Below the pieces are notes generated by a model. It had not been told where the DNA came from. It did no database searches and saw nothing but the letters and a program-made list of their open reading frames with translations. The position numbers and the translations under genes were made by a program. A stretch of DNA of 64,000 bases from Ruicaihuangia caeni (GTDB lineage Bacteria; Actinomycetota; Actinomycetes; Actinomycetales; Microbacteriaceae), in assembly GCF_029952955.1 (NCBI RefSeq), contig NZ_JASATX010000001.1, positions 248,001 to 312,000 on the forward strand. The letters run 5' to 3'. This document shows, in pieces, positions 22,703 to 32,329 of this stretch. The first letter of the stretch is position 1. Every line of letters begins with the position of its first letter.

Positions 22703-25700
22703 GTGCGCGAAGCTTCGTTCCCGACCGTGCCGAACGATCCGACTGCGTCCAGAACGCAGCATGCGGGTCGCACCATCCTCGCGCTGCTCCTTGGAATCGC
22801 CATGGTGACCACCATGCTGTTTCAGACGAGCTCCCCATCGAGCGCCGCGGTGGACCCGTGCGGCACAGGCGGGAACCCCGTCGCCTGCGAGAACACGAAG
22901 CCTGGCACGCCGGCGAGCGTGTGGGACATCGACGGGGCGGGCGACCCGAGCATCCAAGGGTTCGCCACCGACATCAGCGTCAACGCGGGACAGCGCATCG
23001 ATTTCAAGGTCGACACCAACGCGAGCGCTTACTCGCTCGAGATCTATCGCACGGGCTGGTACCAGGGCAACGGCGCCCGACTCATCACGACCATCCAGCC
23101 TTCCGCGCGACTGCCGCAAAGCCAGCCGCAGTGCATCAGGGATGTCGCGACCGAGCTCTACGACTGCGGCAACTGGGCCGTCTCGGCATCCTGGCAAGTG
23201 CCCTCCACTGCGGTCTCGGGCGTCTACGTCGCCCGTCTCAAGCGAGCGGACACCGGCGGCGACAGCCACATCATCTTCGTCGTGCGCAACGATGCGCGAT
23301 CATCCGACATCCTGTTCCAGACCTCTGACACCACCTGGCAGGCGTACAACAGCTATGGCGGCTCGAGCTTCTACAAGGGCGGCGCCAATGGGCGCGCGTA
23401 CAAGCTGAGCTACAACCGGCCCTTCAACACCCGTGAGGGCGTCACCAAGCGCGACTTCTACTTTTCGAGCGAGTACGCGCAGGTGCGCTTCCTCGAGCGC
23501 AACGGATACGACGTCAGCTACGCGAGCGGCATCGACTCCGACCGCTTCGGCGCCAACCTTCGCAATCACAAGGTCTTCCTCTCGGTCGGCCACGACGAGT
23601 ACTGGTCGGGCCGGCAGCGAGCGAACGTCGAGGCTGCTCGCGCCGCCGGGGTCAACATGCAGTTCCTCACGGGCAACGAGATGTACTGGCGCGTGCGGTG
23701 GGAGCCGGCGGCATCCGCTGACCGCACGCAGTACCGCACACTCGTGTCGTACAAGGAGACCTGGAACGACGCCAAGATCGACCCGAGTGCGGAGTGGACG
23801 GGAACGTGGCGCGACCCGAGGTTCGCGTCGCAGGCGAACGGCGGTGGTCTGCCCGAGAACGCCCTCACCGGCACCATGTACCTGATCAACCACAGCGATC
23901 TCGCGCTGACCGTCTCAGCCGCCGAAGGCAAGTACCGCATGTGGCGGCACACGCCGCTCGCGTCGATGAGCGGCACGCAGACAGCGACGCTCGCCGCGCA
24001 CACGGTCGGATACGAGTCGAACGAGGTGGTCGAGAACGGCTACAGCCCGCCCGGGCTCATCCGCATGTCGACCACGACCGGCGCGGTGCCCGAGGTGCTG
24101 CGCGACTTCGGCAACACTGTCACTCCTGGCACGACGAAGCACCACACGACGCTCTACCGAGCCTCGAGCGGAGCACTGGTGTTCTCCGCCGGCAGCGTGC
24201 AATGGGCGTGGGGGCTCGATCAGACGCACGACGGCGAGGGCGCTCCGGCCGACCCGCGGATGCAGCAGGCGCAGGTGAACCTGCTGGCCGATATGGGCGC
24301 TCAGCCGGCGACCCTGATGAGCGGCCTCACGCAAGCCCAGCAGACGACCGACCGCACGCCGCCCACCGTGACGGTGAGCTCTCCCGTCAGCGGAGCGACC
24401 GTCGCGAACGGAACGCTCGTCACCGTCACCGGAACCGCAGCCGACTCGGGCGGAATCGTCGCCGGCGTCGAAGTCTCGACCGATGGCGGCACCACGTGGC
24501 GGGCGGCGATAGGCACCACCCAGTGGAGCTATAGCTACGTGCAGAGCGGCATGGGCGCCCAGAGCATCCGGGTGCGAGCGATCGACGACAGCGCCAACTA
24601 CGCGTCCACGCCCGCGACGGTGCCGCTGCAGGTGACGGGGCCGTACAGCGTCTTCGGCGCCACCCAGCCCGCCACCGTCGACTCCGGCGACACCTCCGCA
24701 GTCGAGCTCGGGCTGCGCTTCACCACCCAGGTCGACGGGTTCATCTCGGGAGTTCGGTTCCACAAATCGGCCGCCAACCTCGGCACCCATGTTGGATCGC
24801 TCTGGGATGCCGCAGGCAACCGCCTCGCGACGGTCACCTTCTCGAATGAGACCGCCGCCGGCTGGCAGAGCGCCTTCTTCTCGACCCCGGTCGCCGTCGC
24901 CAAGGACACCACCTACGTGGTGTCGTACACGGCACCGCGGGGTCGCTACTCGATCGAGACCTACTACTGGCCGTACTCCGCGAAGGCCGCGCCGCCCTTC
25001 ACGATCGCCTCGGGCTACGGTGCGCAGCCCGCCGGTGTCTACGGCAATGCGGGGACCTTCCCGAACCTGAGCTACCGCTTGGGCAACTACTTCGTCGACG
25101 CGATCTTCGACACCGCGGCGAACGTGCCGCTTGCCGCGGTCGGTCAGTGGCCGACTCCAGGCGCGACGGATGTGCCCGTCTCAACGCCAATCACCGCGCG
25201 CTTCTCCGCGGATGTCGTCGCCTCTTCCGTCGGCGCAACGGTGACCGACCAGTTGGGAGCCGCAGTGCAGGGCGCTGTCACCTACGACGCCGCCACTCGC
25301 ACCGTGCGCTTCACACCGAGCGCCGCGCTGAAGGCCGGCACCACCTATACCGTCGTGCTCCGCGCAACCGGCACGAACGGCAGCGCCTTGGCGACGGGCG
25401 CCTCCTGGTCGTTCACGACGGTGACCGATGGAGGCGAGGCCGCGTGCCCGTGCACACTGTTCCCGCCGACAGCAACCCCCGCGATCCTCGAGGTCGCTGA
25501 CAACGGCCCGGTCACCCTCGGGGTGAAGTTCACCCCGCTCACCGACGGCGCGATCGCCGGCATCCGCTTCTACAAGGGCGCAGGCAACACCGGCACCCAC
25601 GTCGGCTCGCTGTGGAGCAGCGACGGCCGTGAGCTGGGCTCGGCCACCTTCGTGAACGAGTCGGCCTCGGGCTGGCAGACCGTCTACTTCGGCACGCCGA

Positions 25701-28363
25701 TCACTGTGCAGGCCGGAACCGAGTACATCGCCGCATATCGCACCACGGTCGGTGCGTACTCGGCCACGCTCGGTGCGTTCGCCGACGGCGGCTTCACTCG
25801 CGGACCCCTGCGCGTGGGCGCCTCGGCGGGTGCGTTCACCTACAGTTCGGGCTTCCCATCGTCGAGCTCCACCACGAACTACTTCGTCGACGTCGTGTAC
25901 GTGAACAACACCACGAGCCCGCTCCCCGTGTCGGTCACGAGCAGCACCCCCGCAGCCGGACAGACCGATGTGGCGCCCTCGACGGCGGTGTCAGCGCGGC
26001 TCTCGGCAGACCCGGCCAGCACGCCGACCATCACGTTGACCGGCCCCGCCGGCCCGGTGGCCGGAACCACCAGGTGGGATGCCGCGAACCGCACGATCGG
26101 CTTCACCCCGACGGCGGCGCTCGAGTGGTCGACGCGCTACCAGGCGACCGTCTCCATCGGCGGCTCGACGCCGACCGGCGGCACGTGGTCGTTCACGACG
26201 GCTGCTCCGCCCGCCTGGAACGGACAGTTCAGCCTGCTCGGCGACGCGACGCCGGTGACATCGGCAGTGACCGATGACACGGCAGCGGTAGAGCTCGGCA
26301 TGGCCTTCTCGGTGACGCAGGCCGGCATGGTGACCGGCATCCGCTTCTACAAGGGCAGTGGCAACGGCGGCACGCACGTCGGGTCGCTGTGGGCGGCGGA
26401 CGGTACGCGTCTTGCGCAGGTCACCTTCGCGAACGAGACGGCGAGCGGCTGGCAGACCGCCATGCTCTCGCAGCCCGTCACGCTCTCGCCCGGTCAGCGG
26501 TACGTCGTGTCGTACTACGCCCCGCAGGGCCGCTATGCCGTGACGTCCGACTACTTCTCTACGCAGCGGTCGAATGGGCCGATCATCGCCGACACTGTCG
26601 TGAACGGACGATTCCGCTACGGCGCTGGCGGCGGGTTCCCCGAGAACGTGTGGAAGGCGTCGAACTACTTCGTCGACATCGTCTTCGCGACCGGCACGAC
26701 GGCACCGCCGCCAGAGACACCGATCTCGGTCTCGAGCACCACCCCCGCTCGGGACGCGACCGGAGTGTCACCGTCGGCGTCTGTCTCCGCCACGCTCAGC
26801 GCCGTCAGTGCATCGGGAACCCCCACGCTCGCGGTGACCGACCCCAACGGAAGCGCCGTCGCCGGCACGTCGACCTGGAACGCCACGACCCGTACCGTCA
26901 GCTTCACTCCGGCGGCACCGCTCGCCTGGGCGACCCGCTACACGGCGAGGGTGGCGATCGCCGGCGCCGAAGTGAGTGGTGGCAACTGGTCGTTCACCAC
27001 CGCGACAGCGCCGCAGCCGAGCGGCACGTTCACGCTGCACGGCAACACGACGCCGCAGACCCTCAGCGTCAACGAGCCCGCGTCGGTCGAACTCGGCATG
27101 GTGTTCTCGGTGTCGCAGCCGGGCTCTGTCACCGGCATCCGGTTCTACAAGGGGTCGCTGAACACCGGAACGCACACTGGAACGCTGTGGAACTCCGCCG
27201 GCACCGCGCTCGCTCGAGTGACCTTCACGAACGAGACAGCGACGGGCTGGCAGACCGCGAATCTCGCAACGCCGGTGGCGCTGACACCGGGTGAGCGGTA
27301 CGTCGTCTCGTACTTCGCCCCCAACGGCGGCTACTCGTACACGACCGGGTACTTCAGCACCCAGCGCACGAGCGGCCCGATCACCGCCGAGACCTCGCAG
27401 AACGGCCGGTTCCGCTACGGCAGTTCGAGCGGCTTCCCGACGGGAAGCTGGAACGCCTCGGCGTACTTCGTCGACGTGGTGTTCGTGACCGGCGGGCAGA
27501 CGCCGGCACCCGAACCGACCCCGGAGCCGACGCCGACCCCCGAACCCACACCGACGCCCGAGCCGACGCCCACCCCTGAACCGACGCCTGAGCCGACACC
27601 GGTGACGATGACGGCGACGAGCCCGACCTCGAACGCGACCGGCGTTGCGCCGACCGACGTCATCACCGCGACCCTGAGCGGAGTCGGAACCCGCGCGCCG
27701 TCACTCGCGCTGACCGGACCGGCAGGGGCCGTCGCGGGAGAGAGCGCGTGGGACTCGGCGAAGTCGACGCTCTCGTTCACCCCGACGAACCCGCTCGAGT
27801 GGCGCACGGTCTACCGGGCGACAGTGTCGATCGACGGCGCAGCGCTGAGCGGAGCCTCCTGGTCGTTCACCACCGCCGATCCGCCGCCGACCGTCGATGT
27901 CGTTTCACTGTTCCCGGCCGACAGCGTGCCTCAGCACCCGGCATGGGACGACACTGCATCGGTGCAAGTCGCCCTGAGATTCGTGGCACAGGCGCCCGGA
28001 GCGGTGACCGGCGTGCGCTTCTACAAGGGAGCCGCGAACACTGGTACCCACACCGGTTACCTCTGGAACACCAATGGCGGCCGACTGGCCGAGGTGCAGT
28101 TCGTCGATGAGACCGCCGAGGGCTGGCAGACCGCCATGTTCAGCTCCCCAGTGATGTTGCAGGCCGGAACGGAGTACCGGATCGGCCTGCACAGTTCCAC
28201 CGGCCGCTACGCGGTCACCCTGAACGGACTCAAGGACCCCGTGGTGAACGGTCCGCTCTCGAGTCCTGCCATGGGCGGCGCGTACGTGTATGGCACCGAT
28301 TACCCGGGCGCGCCCACGCCCCACAACTTCTGGGTCGACGTGCTGTTCGATCCATCCGGCTGA
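22703..28363 (+). CDS. giant secreted protein: N,N-dimethylformamidase-beta-like core, Ig-like domains, five DUF4082 domains
   Basis: 1886 aa. A long signal peptide (hydrophobic ILALLLGIAMVTTMLF, cleavage near SSAA) is followed by a core to about residue 533 with IYRTGWYQGNGARL, SVGHDEYWSGRQRANVEAA, TGNEMYWRVRW and SVQWAWGLDQTHDG. These are motifs of proteins related to the N,N-dimethylformamidase large subunit, whose fold is seen in many surface proteins not acting on DMF. Then comes an Ig-like domain (about 550-640) and five DUF4082 domains (about 646-803, 913-1070, 1174-1331, 1441-1598, 1731-1886; hallmark GIRFYKG...GTHVGSLW...GWQT) separated by four SbsA-type Ig domains, with a Pro/Glu/Thr linker at 1601-1633. 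No LPXTG or anchor helix is seen, so it is presumably released or held by glycan binding. The start is weak (no clear SD). It heads the polysaccharide locus. Enzymatic activity is unproven. Confidence 0.88.
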   Translation: MREASFPTVPNDPTASRTQHAGRTILALLLGIAMVTTMLFQTSSPSSAAVDPCGTGGNPVACENTKPGTPASVWDIDGAGDPSIQGFATDISVNAGQRIDFKVDTNASAYSLEIYRTGWYQGNGARLITTIQPSARLPQSQPQCIRDVATELYDCGNWAVSASWQVPSTAVSGVYVARLKRADTGGDSHIIFVVRNDARSSDILFQTSDTTWQAYNSYGGSSFYKGGANGRAYKLSYNRPFNTREGVTKRDFYFSSEYAQVRFLERNGYDVSYASGIDSDRFGANLRNHKVFLSVGHDEYWSGRQRANVEAARAAGVNMQFLTGNEMYWRVRWEPAASADRTQYRTLVSYKETWNDAKIDPSAEWTGTWRDPRFASQANGGGLPENALTGTMYLINHSDLALTVSAAEGKYRMWRHTPLASMSGTQTATLAAHTVGYESNEVVENGYSPPGLIRMSTTTGAVPEVLRDFGNTVTPGTTKHHTTLYRASSGALVFSAGSVQWAWGLDQTHDGEGAPADPRMQQAQVNLLADMGAQPATLMSGLTQAQQTTDRTPPTVTVSSPVSGATVANGTLVTVTGTAADSGGIVAGVEVSTDGGTTWRAAIGTTQWSYSYVQSGMGAQSIRVRAIDDSANYASTPATVPLQVTGPYSVFGATQPATVDSGDTSAVELGLRFTTQVDGFISGVRFHKSAANLGTHVGSLWDAAGNRLATVTFSNETAAGWQSAFFSTPVAVAKDTTYVVSYTAPRGRYSIETYYWPYSAKAAPPFTIASGYGAQPAGVYGNAGTFPNLSYRLGNYFVDAIFDTAANVPLAAVGQWPTPGATDVPVSTPITARFSADVVASSVGATVTDQLGAAVQGAVTYDAATRTVRFTPSAALKAGTTYTVVLRATGTNGSALATGASWSFTTVTDGGEAACPCTLFPPTATPAILEVADNGPVTLGVKFTPLTDGAIAGIRFYKGAGNTGTHVGSLWSSDGRELGSATFVNESASGWQTVYFGTPITVQAGTEYIAAYRTTVGAYSATLGAFADGGFTRGPLRVGASAGAFTYSSGFPSSSSTTNYFVDVVYVNNTTSPLPVSVTSSTPAAGQTDVAPSTAVSARLSADPASTPTITLTGPAGPVAGTTRWDAANRTIGFTPTAALEWSTRYQATVSIGGSTPTGGTWSFTTAAPPAWNGQFSLLGDATPVTSAVTDDTAAVELGMAFSVTQAGMVTGIRFYKGSGNGGTHVGSLWAADGTRLAQVTFANETASGWQTAMLSQPVTLSPGQRYVVSYYAPQGRYAVTSDYFSTQRSNGPIIADTVVNGRFRYGAGGGFPENVWKASNYFVDIVFATGTTAPPPETPISVSSTTPARDATGVSPSASVSATLSAVSASGTPTLAVTDPNGSAVAGTSTWNATTRTVSFTPAAPLAWATRYTARVAIAGAEVSGGNWSFTTATAPQPSGTFTLHGNTTPQTLSVNEPASVELGMVFSVSQPGSVTGIRFYKGSLNTGTHTGTLWNSAGTALARVTFTNETATGWQTANLATPVALTPGERYVVSYFAPNGGYSYTTGYFSTQRTSGPITAETSQNGRFRYGSSSGFPTGSWNASAYFVDVVFVTGGQTPAPEPTPEPTPTPEPTPTPEPTPTPEPTPEPTPVTMTATSPTSNATGVAPTDVITATLSGVGTRAPSLALTGPAGAVAGESAWDSAKSTLSFTPTNPLEWRTVYRATVSIDGAALSGASWSFTTADPPPTVDVVSLFPADSVPQHPAWDDTASVQVALRFVAQAPGAVTGVRFYKGAANTGTHTGYLWNTNGGRLAEVQFVDETAEGWQTAMFSSPVMLQAGTEYRIGLHSSTGRYAVTLNGLKDPVVNGPLSSPAMGGAYVYGTDYPGAPTPHNFWVDVLFDPSG
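27505..27601 (+). repeat. Pro-Glu-Pro-Thr coding repeat in the giant surface protein
   Basis: Imperfect repeats encoding PEPTP-type units form a hinge between the fourth DUF4082 domain and the last Ig domain. They stay in frame. Confidence 0.75.
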
Positions 28364-28414
28364 TTGCGTTGGCGCTCCTCGTCCACGAACACCCGAATTC
28401 TGGAGCAGGAAGAC

Positions 28415-29497
28415 ATGCCCGACAGAAGAACCATCGCCGTGATCGGCGCCGGCTACTGGGGCCCGAACCTCGCCCGCAACTTCAAGGCGAACCCCGATTG
28501 GGAACTGGCCGCCATCTGCGATCTCGACCGTGAACGCGCGCAGCGCGTCGCCGACGCGGTCGGGGGAGCGGCAGTCGTCACCAGCCTCGACGAGGTACTG
28601 GCGGATGCCGCGATCGACGCCGTCGCGATCGCCACTCCCGCGCGCACCCATCACGACGTCGTGTGCGCCGCGCTCGCCGCAGGCAAGCACGTGGTGGTCG
28701 AGAAGCCGCTCGCCGACTCGCGCGAACTCGGCGAGCGCATGGTGCGCGCGGCGGCCGAGCGCGGCCTGGTGCTGATGACCGACCACACCTACTGCTACAC
28801 GCCGGCGGTGATGCGCATACGCCAACTCATCGAGGAGGGCGAACTCGGCGACATCCTGTTCGTCGACTCCGTTCGCATCAATCTCGGACTCATCCAACCC
28901 GACGTCGACGTGTTCTGGGACCTCGCGCCGCACGACCTCTCGGTGCTCGATTTCATCCTGCCCGGAGGGCTTCGACCGAAATCGGTTTCCGCTCAGGGCG
29001 CCGACCCGCTGGGTGCCGGCAAAGCGTGCATCGGATACCTGTCGCTTCCCTTCGGTAACGGATCGATCGCGCATGTTCACGTCAACTGGCTGAGCCCGAC
29101 AAAGATTCGGCAGATGGTCATCGGCGGCACCAAGCGCACGCTGGTCTGGGATGACCTCAACCCGCAACAGCGCCTGAGCATCTACGACCGTGGGGTCGAC
29201 ATCGATCGCCAATCGGCCGCCACCGCCGAGCGGCGTGCGGCCACCGTGTCGTACCGGCTCGGCGACACCTGGTCGCCCGCGCTGCCCGAGCACGAGGCGC
29301 TCGCCGCGATGGCATCCGAGTTCGCCGCCGCGATCTCCGAAGGGCGTCCAGCGCGAACCGATGGGCACGCGGGAATGCGAGTGCTCAGCGTGCTGGATGC
29401 CGCAGCCATCAGTCTCCGTGCCGCCGGCGCCGCAGTGCCGGTCGACGCCGGTCATGCCTCACCATCGAATCGCTCACCCCTGGAGGTTGTCGCATGA
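28415..29497 (+). CDS. Gfo/Idh/MocA family oxidoreductase (sugar-nucleotide dehydrogenase type)
   Basis: 360 aa. N-terminal NAD-binding AVIGAGYWGPNLARNF, the EKPLA loop (HVVVEKPLAD) with its catalytic-region Lys, and the C-terminal segment FWDLAPHDLSVLDFIL. The last is typical of WlbA/WbpB-like oxidases of UDP-N-acetyl-hexosaminuronic acids rather than inositol dehydrogenases. ATG at 28415 has GGAGCAGGAAG upstream; the open frame from 28364 is a shadow. First gene of a run of eight with short or overlapping junctions (ATGA to the next). Confidence 0.9.
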   Translation: MPDRRTIAVIGAGYWGPNLARNFKANPDWELAAICDLDRERAQRVADAVGGAAVVTSLDEVLADAAIDAVAIATPARTHHDVVCAALAAGKHVVVEKPLADSRELGERMVRAAAERGLVLMTDHTYCYTPAVMRIRQLIEEGELGDILFVDSVRINLGLIQPDVDVFWDLAPHDLSVLDFILPGGLRPKSVSAQGADPLGAGKACIGYLSLPFGNGSIAHVHVNWLSPTKIRQMVIGGTKRTLVWDDLNPQQRLSIYDRGVDIDRQSAATAERRAATVSYRLGDTWSPALPEHEALAAMASEFAAAISEGRPARTDGHAGMRVLSVLDAAAISLRAAGAAVPVDAGHASPSNRSPLEVVA

Positions 29498-30486
29498 CCG
29501 AGATCCGCGGAGCCAGAGTGCTCGTCACCGGGGGTGCCGGCACGGTCGGCTCGACGCTCGTCGACCAGCTCGTCGACGCCGGTGCTGAGCACATCGACGT
29601 GCTCGACAACCTCGTTCGCGGCCGTCTCGCGAACCTCGAGCCGGCGTTCGAGAGCGGCCGGGTGCGGCTCATCGAGGGCGACCTGCGAGATCGCGAACTC
29701 GTCGACGAACTGGTGCGAGGCAAGGATCTCGTGTTCCACCAGGCCGCCATTCGCATCACCCAGTGCGCCGAAGACCCGCGGCTCGCTCTCGAGGTGCTCG
29801 TCGACGGCACGTTCAACGTCATCGAATCAGCGGCCCGGCACCGGGTCGGCAAGCTCATCGCCGCTTCGAGCGCCTCGGTCTACGGAATGGCAGAGCAGTT
29901 CCCCACCCCCGAGAGTCACCATCACAACGCCAACGACACCTTCTACGGCGCGGCGAAGTCGTTCAACGAGGGCATGATCCGCTCGTTCCGTGCGATGACC
30001 GGGCTGGATGCCGTCGTGCTCCGCTATTTCAACGTCTACGGCCCTCGCATGGACGTGCACGGCGCGTACACCGAGGTGCTGGTGCGCTGGATGGAACGCA
30101 TCGCAGATGGGGAGCCGCCGCTCATCTTCGGCGACGGTCGACAGACGATGGACTTCGTCTTCACACGCGATATCGCCCGGGCGAATCTGATGGCCGCCAC
30201 CAGCGCTGTGACCGACGGCGTCTACAACATCGCGAGCGGCACCGAGACGAGCCTGCTCGAGCTCGCGCAGGCGCTGCTGCGGGTGATGGGCTCCGATCTC
30301 GACGTCGAGCACGGGCCCGAGCGGGCGGTGAACGGCGTCGTGCGAAGGCTCGCCGATACTTCCGCCGCACGACGCGACCTCGGCTTCGAGGCGCAGGTGG
30401 GTCTGGAGCAGGGCCTCCGTGAGCTCGTCGAGTGGTGGGCTCCGCTGCGAGATGAGATCGCTGCGGGCCGGAAGGTGAGTGCGTGA
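29494..30486 (+). CDS. NAD-dependent epimerase/dehydratase (extended SDR)
   Basis: 330-aa extended SDR acting on a nucleotide sugar, of the UDP-glucose 4-epimerase-like class. VLVTGGAGTVGSTLVDQL is the NAD motif, AASSASVYG holds the catalytic Ser, FYGAAKSFNE the Tyr-x-x-x-Lys pair, LRYFNVYGPRMD and DFVFTRDIARAN the substrate region. Start overlaps the previous stop (ATGA) and its stop overlaps the next start. It probably produces the keto- or epimerised sugar used by the following aminotransferase. Confidence 0.9.
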   Translation: MTEIRGARVLVTGGAGTVGSTLVDQLVDAGAEHIDVLDNLVRGRLANLEPAFESGRVRLIEGDLRDRELVDELVRGKDLVFHQAAIRITQCAEDPRLALEVLVDGTFNVIESAARHRVGKLIAASSASVYGMAEQFPTPESHHHNANDTFYGAAKSFNEGMIRSFRAMTGLDAVVLRYFNVYGPRMDVHGAYTEVLVRWMERIADGEPPLIFGDGRQTMDFVFTRDIARANLMAATSAVTDGVYNIASGTETSLLELAQALLRVMGSDLDVEHGPERAVNGVVRRLADTSAARRDLGFEAQVGLEQGLRELVEWWAPLRDEIAAGRKVSA

Positions 30487-31637
30487 TGTCGCGCATCAAC
30501 GTGATGAAGCCGTGGATGGGGCCCGAGGAGGTGGCTGCGGTCACGGAGGTGATCGAGAGCGGCTGGGTCGCGCAGGGCCCGCGCGTCGCCGAATTCGAGC
30601 AGGAGTTCGCGGCCGCGATGCAGGCTGAGCACGCCGTGGCCACCTCGAACTGCACGACAGCGCTGCACCTGGCGCTCATCGTCGCCGGCGTCGAGCCGGG
30701 CGACGAGGTCGTGGTGCCGTCGTTCTCGTTCATCGCGACGACGAACGCCCCCACCTATGTGGGCGCACAGCCGGTGTTCGCTGACGTCGACGCGCTCACG
30801 GGAAACCTCACGGCAGCGACGATCGAACCCCGGCTCACCGACAGAACGCGCGCGGTGATCGTTGCGGATCAGGGCGGGGTGCCCGCCGATCTGGAGTCGA
30901 TCCGGTCGCTCTGCGACCGGCGGGGCATCGTGGTGATCGAGGATGCCGCATGCGGTGCCGGATCTCAGTACCTGGGCCGCCCGGTCGGTGCCGGTGCAGA
31001 GCTGGCGGCATGGTCGTTCCACCCGCGCAAGCTGCTCACCACGGGGGAGGGCGGCATGCTCACGACCTCTCGCGCCGACTGGGCGGAGCGGGCCCGACGG
31101 TTGCGCGAGCACGCCATGAGCGTCTCGGCCGCAGAGCGCCACGCATCAGTGCTGCCGCCCGCCGAGCAGTACGACGAGATCGGGTTCAACTTCCGCATGA
31201 CCGACCTGCAGGCGGCGCTTGGGCTCGTGCAGCTGCAGAAGCTGCCCGCGATCGTGGCCCGTCGGCGAGAGCTGGCGGCGCAGTACGCCGAGCGGCTTAC
31301 GGGCGTCCCCGGCATCCGTCTGGTTACCGATCCGATCTTCGGGACGAGCAACTTCCAGTCGCTCTGGGCAGAGATCGGCGACGACTACCCGCTCGACCGC
31401 GAGGGGCTGCTCGAGCACCTCGCGGCTGCCGGAGTGTCTGCGCGTCGCGGGATCATGGCGGCGCACCGGCAGCCGGCGTATGCGGGAGGAGCGTCGCAGC
31501 GGGCGCCGTTGCCCGTCACCGAGCGCCTGACCGACCGCACCGTCATCCTGCCCGTGTATCACCAGATGACCGAAGCCGAGCTGGCGACCGTGATCGAGGC
31601 GATCCTCGCACCGGTAGGAGCGCTCGCGCATGGCTGA
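30486..31637 (+). CDS. DegT/DnrJ/EryC1/StrS family sugar aminotransferase
   Basis: 383-aa PLP enzyme adding an amino group to a keto-sugar nucleotide. N-terminal [52 protein letters not shown] (PLP ring Asp) and [16 protein letters not shown] (PLP lysine) are clear. ATG at 30486 overlaps the previous stop; a GTG three bases earlier is possible. Paired with the NeuD-type acyltransferase that overlaps its 3' end, as PglE/PglD-type pairs are, suggesting an N-acylated amino sugar. Confidence 0.93.
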   Translation: MSRINVMKPWMGPEEVAAVTEVIESGWVAQGPRVAEFEQEFAAAMQAEHAVATSNCTTALHLALIVAGVEPGDEVVVPSFSFIATTNAPTYVGAQPVFADVDALTGNLTAATIEPRLTDRTRAVIVADQGGVPADLESIRSLCDRRGIVVIEDAACGAGSQYLGRPVGAGAELAAWSFHPRKLLTTGEGGMLTTSRADWAERARRLREHAMSVSAAERHASVLPPAEQYDEIGFNFRMTDLQAALGLVQLQKLPAIVARRRELAAQYAERLTGVPGIRLVTDPIFGTSNFQSLWAEIGDDYPLDREGLLEHLAAAGVSARRGIMAAHRQPAYAGGASQRAPLPVTERLTDRTVILPVYHQMTEAELATVIEAILAPVGALAHG

Positions 31638-32280
31638 GCTGCTGCTGGTCGCGGCGAGCGGTCTCGCGCGAGAGGCTCTCGCGTCGATCCGCAGAACGGG
31701 GGAGCACGACGTGATCGGCTACCTCGACGACGACCCGGCGAAAGCCGGGCTGAAGCTCGACGGCCTGCCGGTGCTCGGTCCGCTCGAGGTGGCCCGGGAG
31801 TATCCGGATGCGCGTCTGCTGCTGTGCGCCGGCAAGGGCAGGGCGCGCAGTTCCCTCGATGATCGGCTGATCGCGCAGGGCCGCACCGAGGACGACTACG
31901 TGACCGTGATCGACCGGGGCGCCTCCGTCGCGGCCGGATGCGACATCCGCCCGGGCAGCATTCTGCTCGCCGGTGTGGTGCTGACCACCAATGTCTCAGT
32001 CGGCAGGCATGTCGTCGCCATGCCGAACGCCGTGCTGACGCATGACGTGCTCATCGAGTCGTACGCGACGCTCTGCGCGGGCGTGGTGCTCGGCGGCAAC
32101 GTGTGGATCGGCGAGGGCGCGTACCTCGGGATGAACTGCGGGGTTCGCGAGAACGTGCGGGTCGGCAAGCACTCGGTGCTCGGCATGGGCGCGGTGCTCA
32201 CCCGCGACCTGCCGCCGGGGGAGATCTGGGCCGGAGTGCCGGCGCGGCCACTCGAGGTGCCCGTGGCGGTCACACCGTGA
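31630..32280 (+). CDS. NeuD/PglD-type sugar acyltransferase
   Basis: 216 aa: an N-terminal Rossmann-like part ([30 protein letters not shown]) and a C-terminal left-handed beta-helix of hexapeptide repeats ([40 protein letters not shown]) with the usual ending [20 protein letters not shown]. This is the PglD/NeuD architecture that N- or O-acetylates sugars using acetyl-CoA. The catalytic His is presumably in VLTHDVLIE. Overlaps the aminotransferase by 8 nt. Confidence 0.92.
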   Translation: MAELLLVAASGLAREALASIRRTGEHDVIGYLDDDPAKAGLKLDGLPVLGPLEVAREYPDARLLLCAGKGRARSSLDDRLIAQGRTEDDYVTVIDRGASVAAGCDIRPGSILLAGVVLTTNVSVGRHVVAMPNAVLTHDVLIESYATLCAGVVLGGNVWIGEGAYLGMNCGVRENVRVGKHSVLGMGAVLTRDLPPGEIWAGVPARPLEVPVAVTP

Positions 32281-32329
32281 CTGACCGGGGCCGGGTGGCG
32301 AGCGACAGCGTCATGAGTCGGGGGACACG

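Noticed and set aside
24643-28363. DUF4082 repeats as an assembly duplication
   Set aside because: The five domains differ clearly in sequence and length of loops, so they are genuine diverged repeats.
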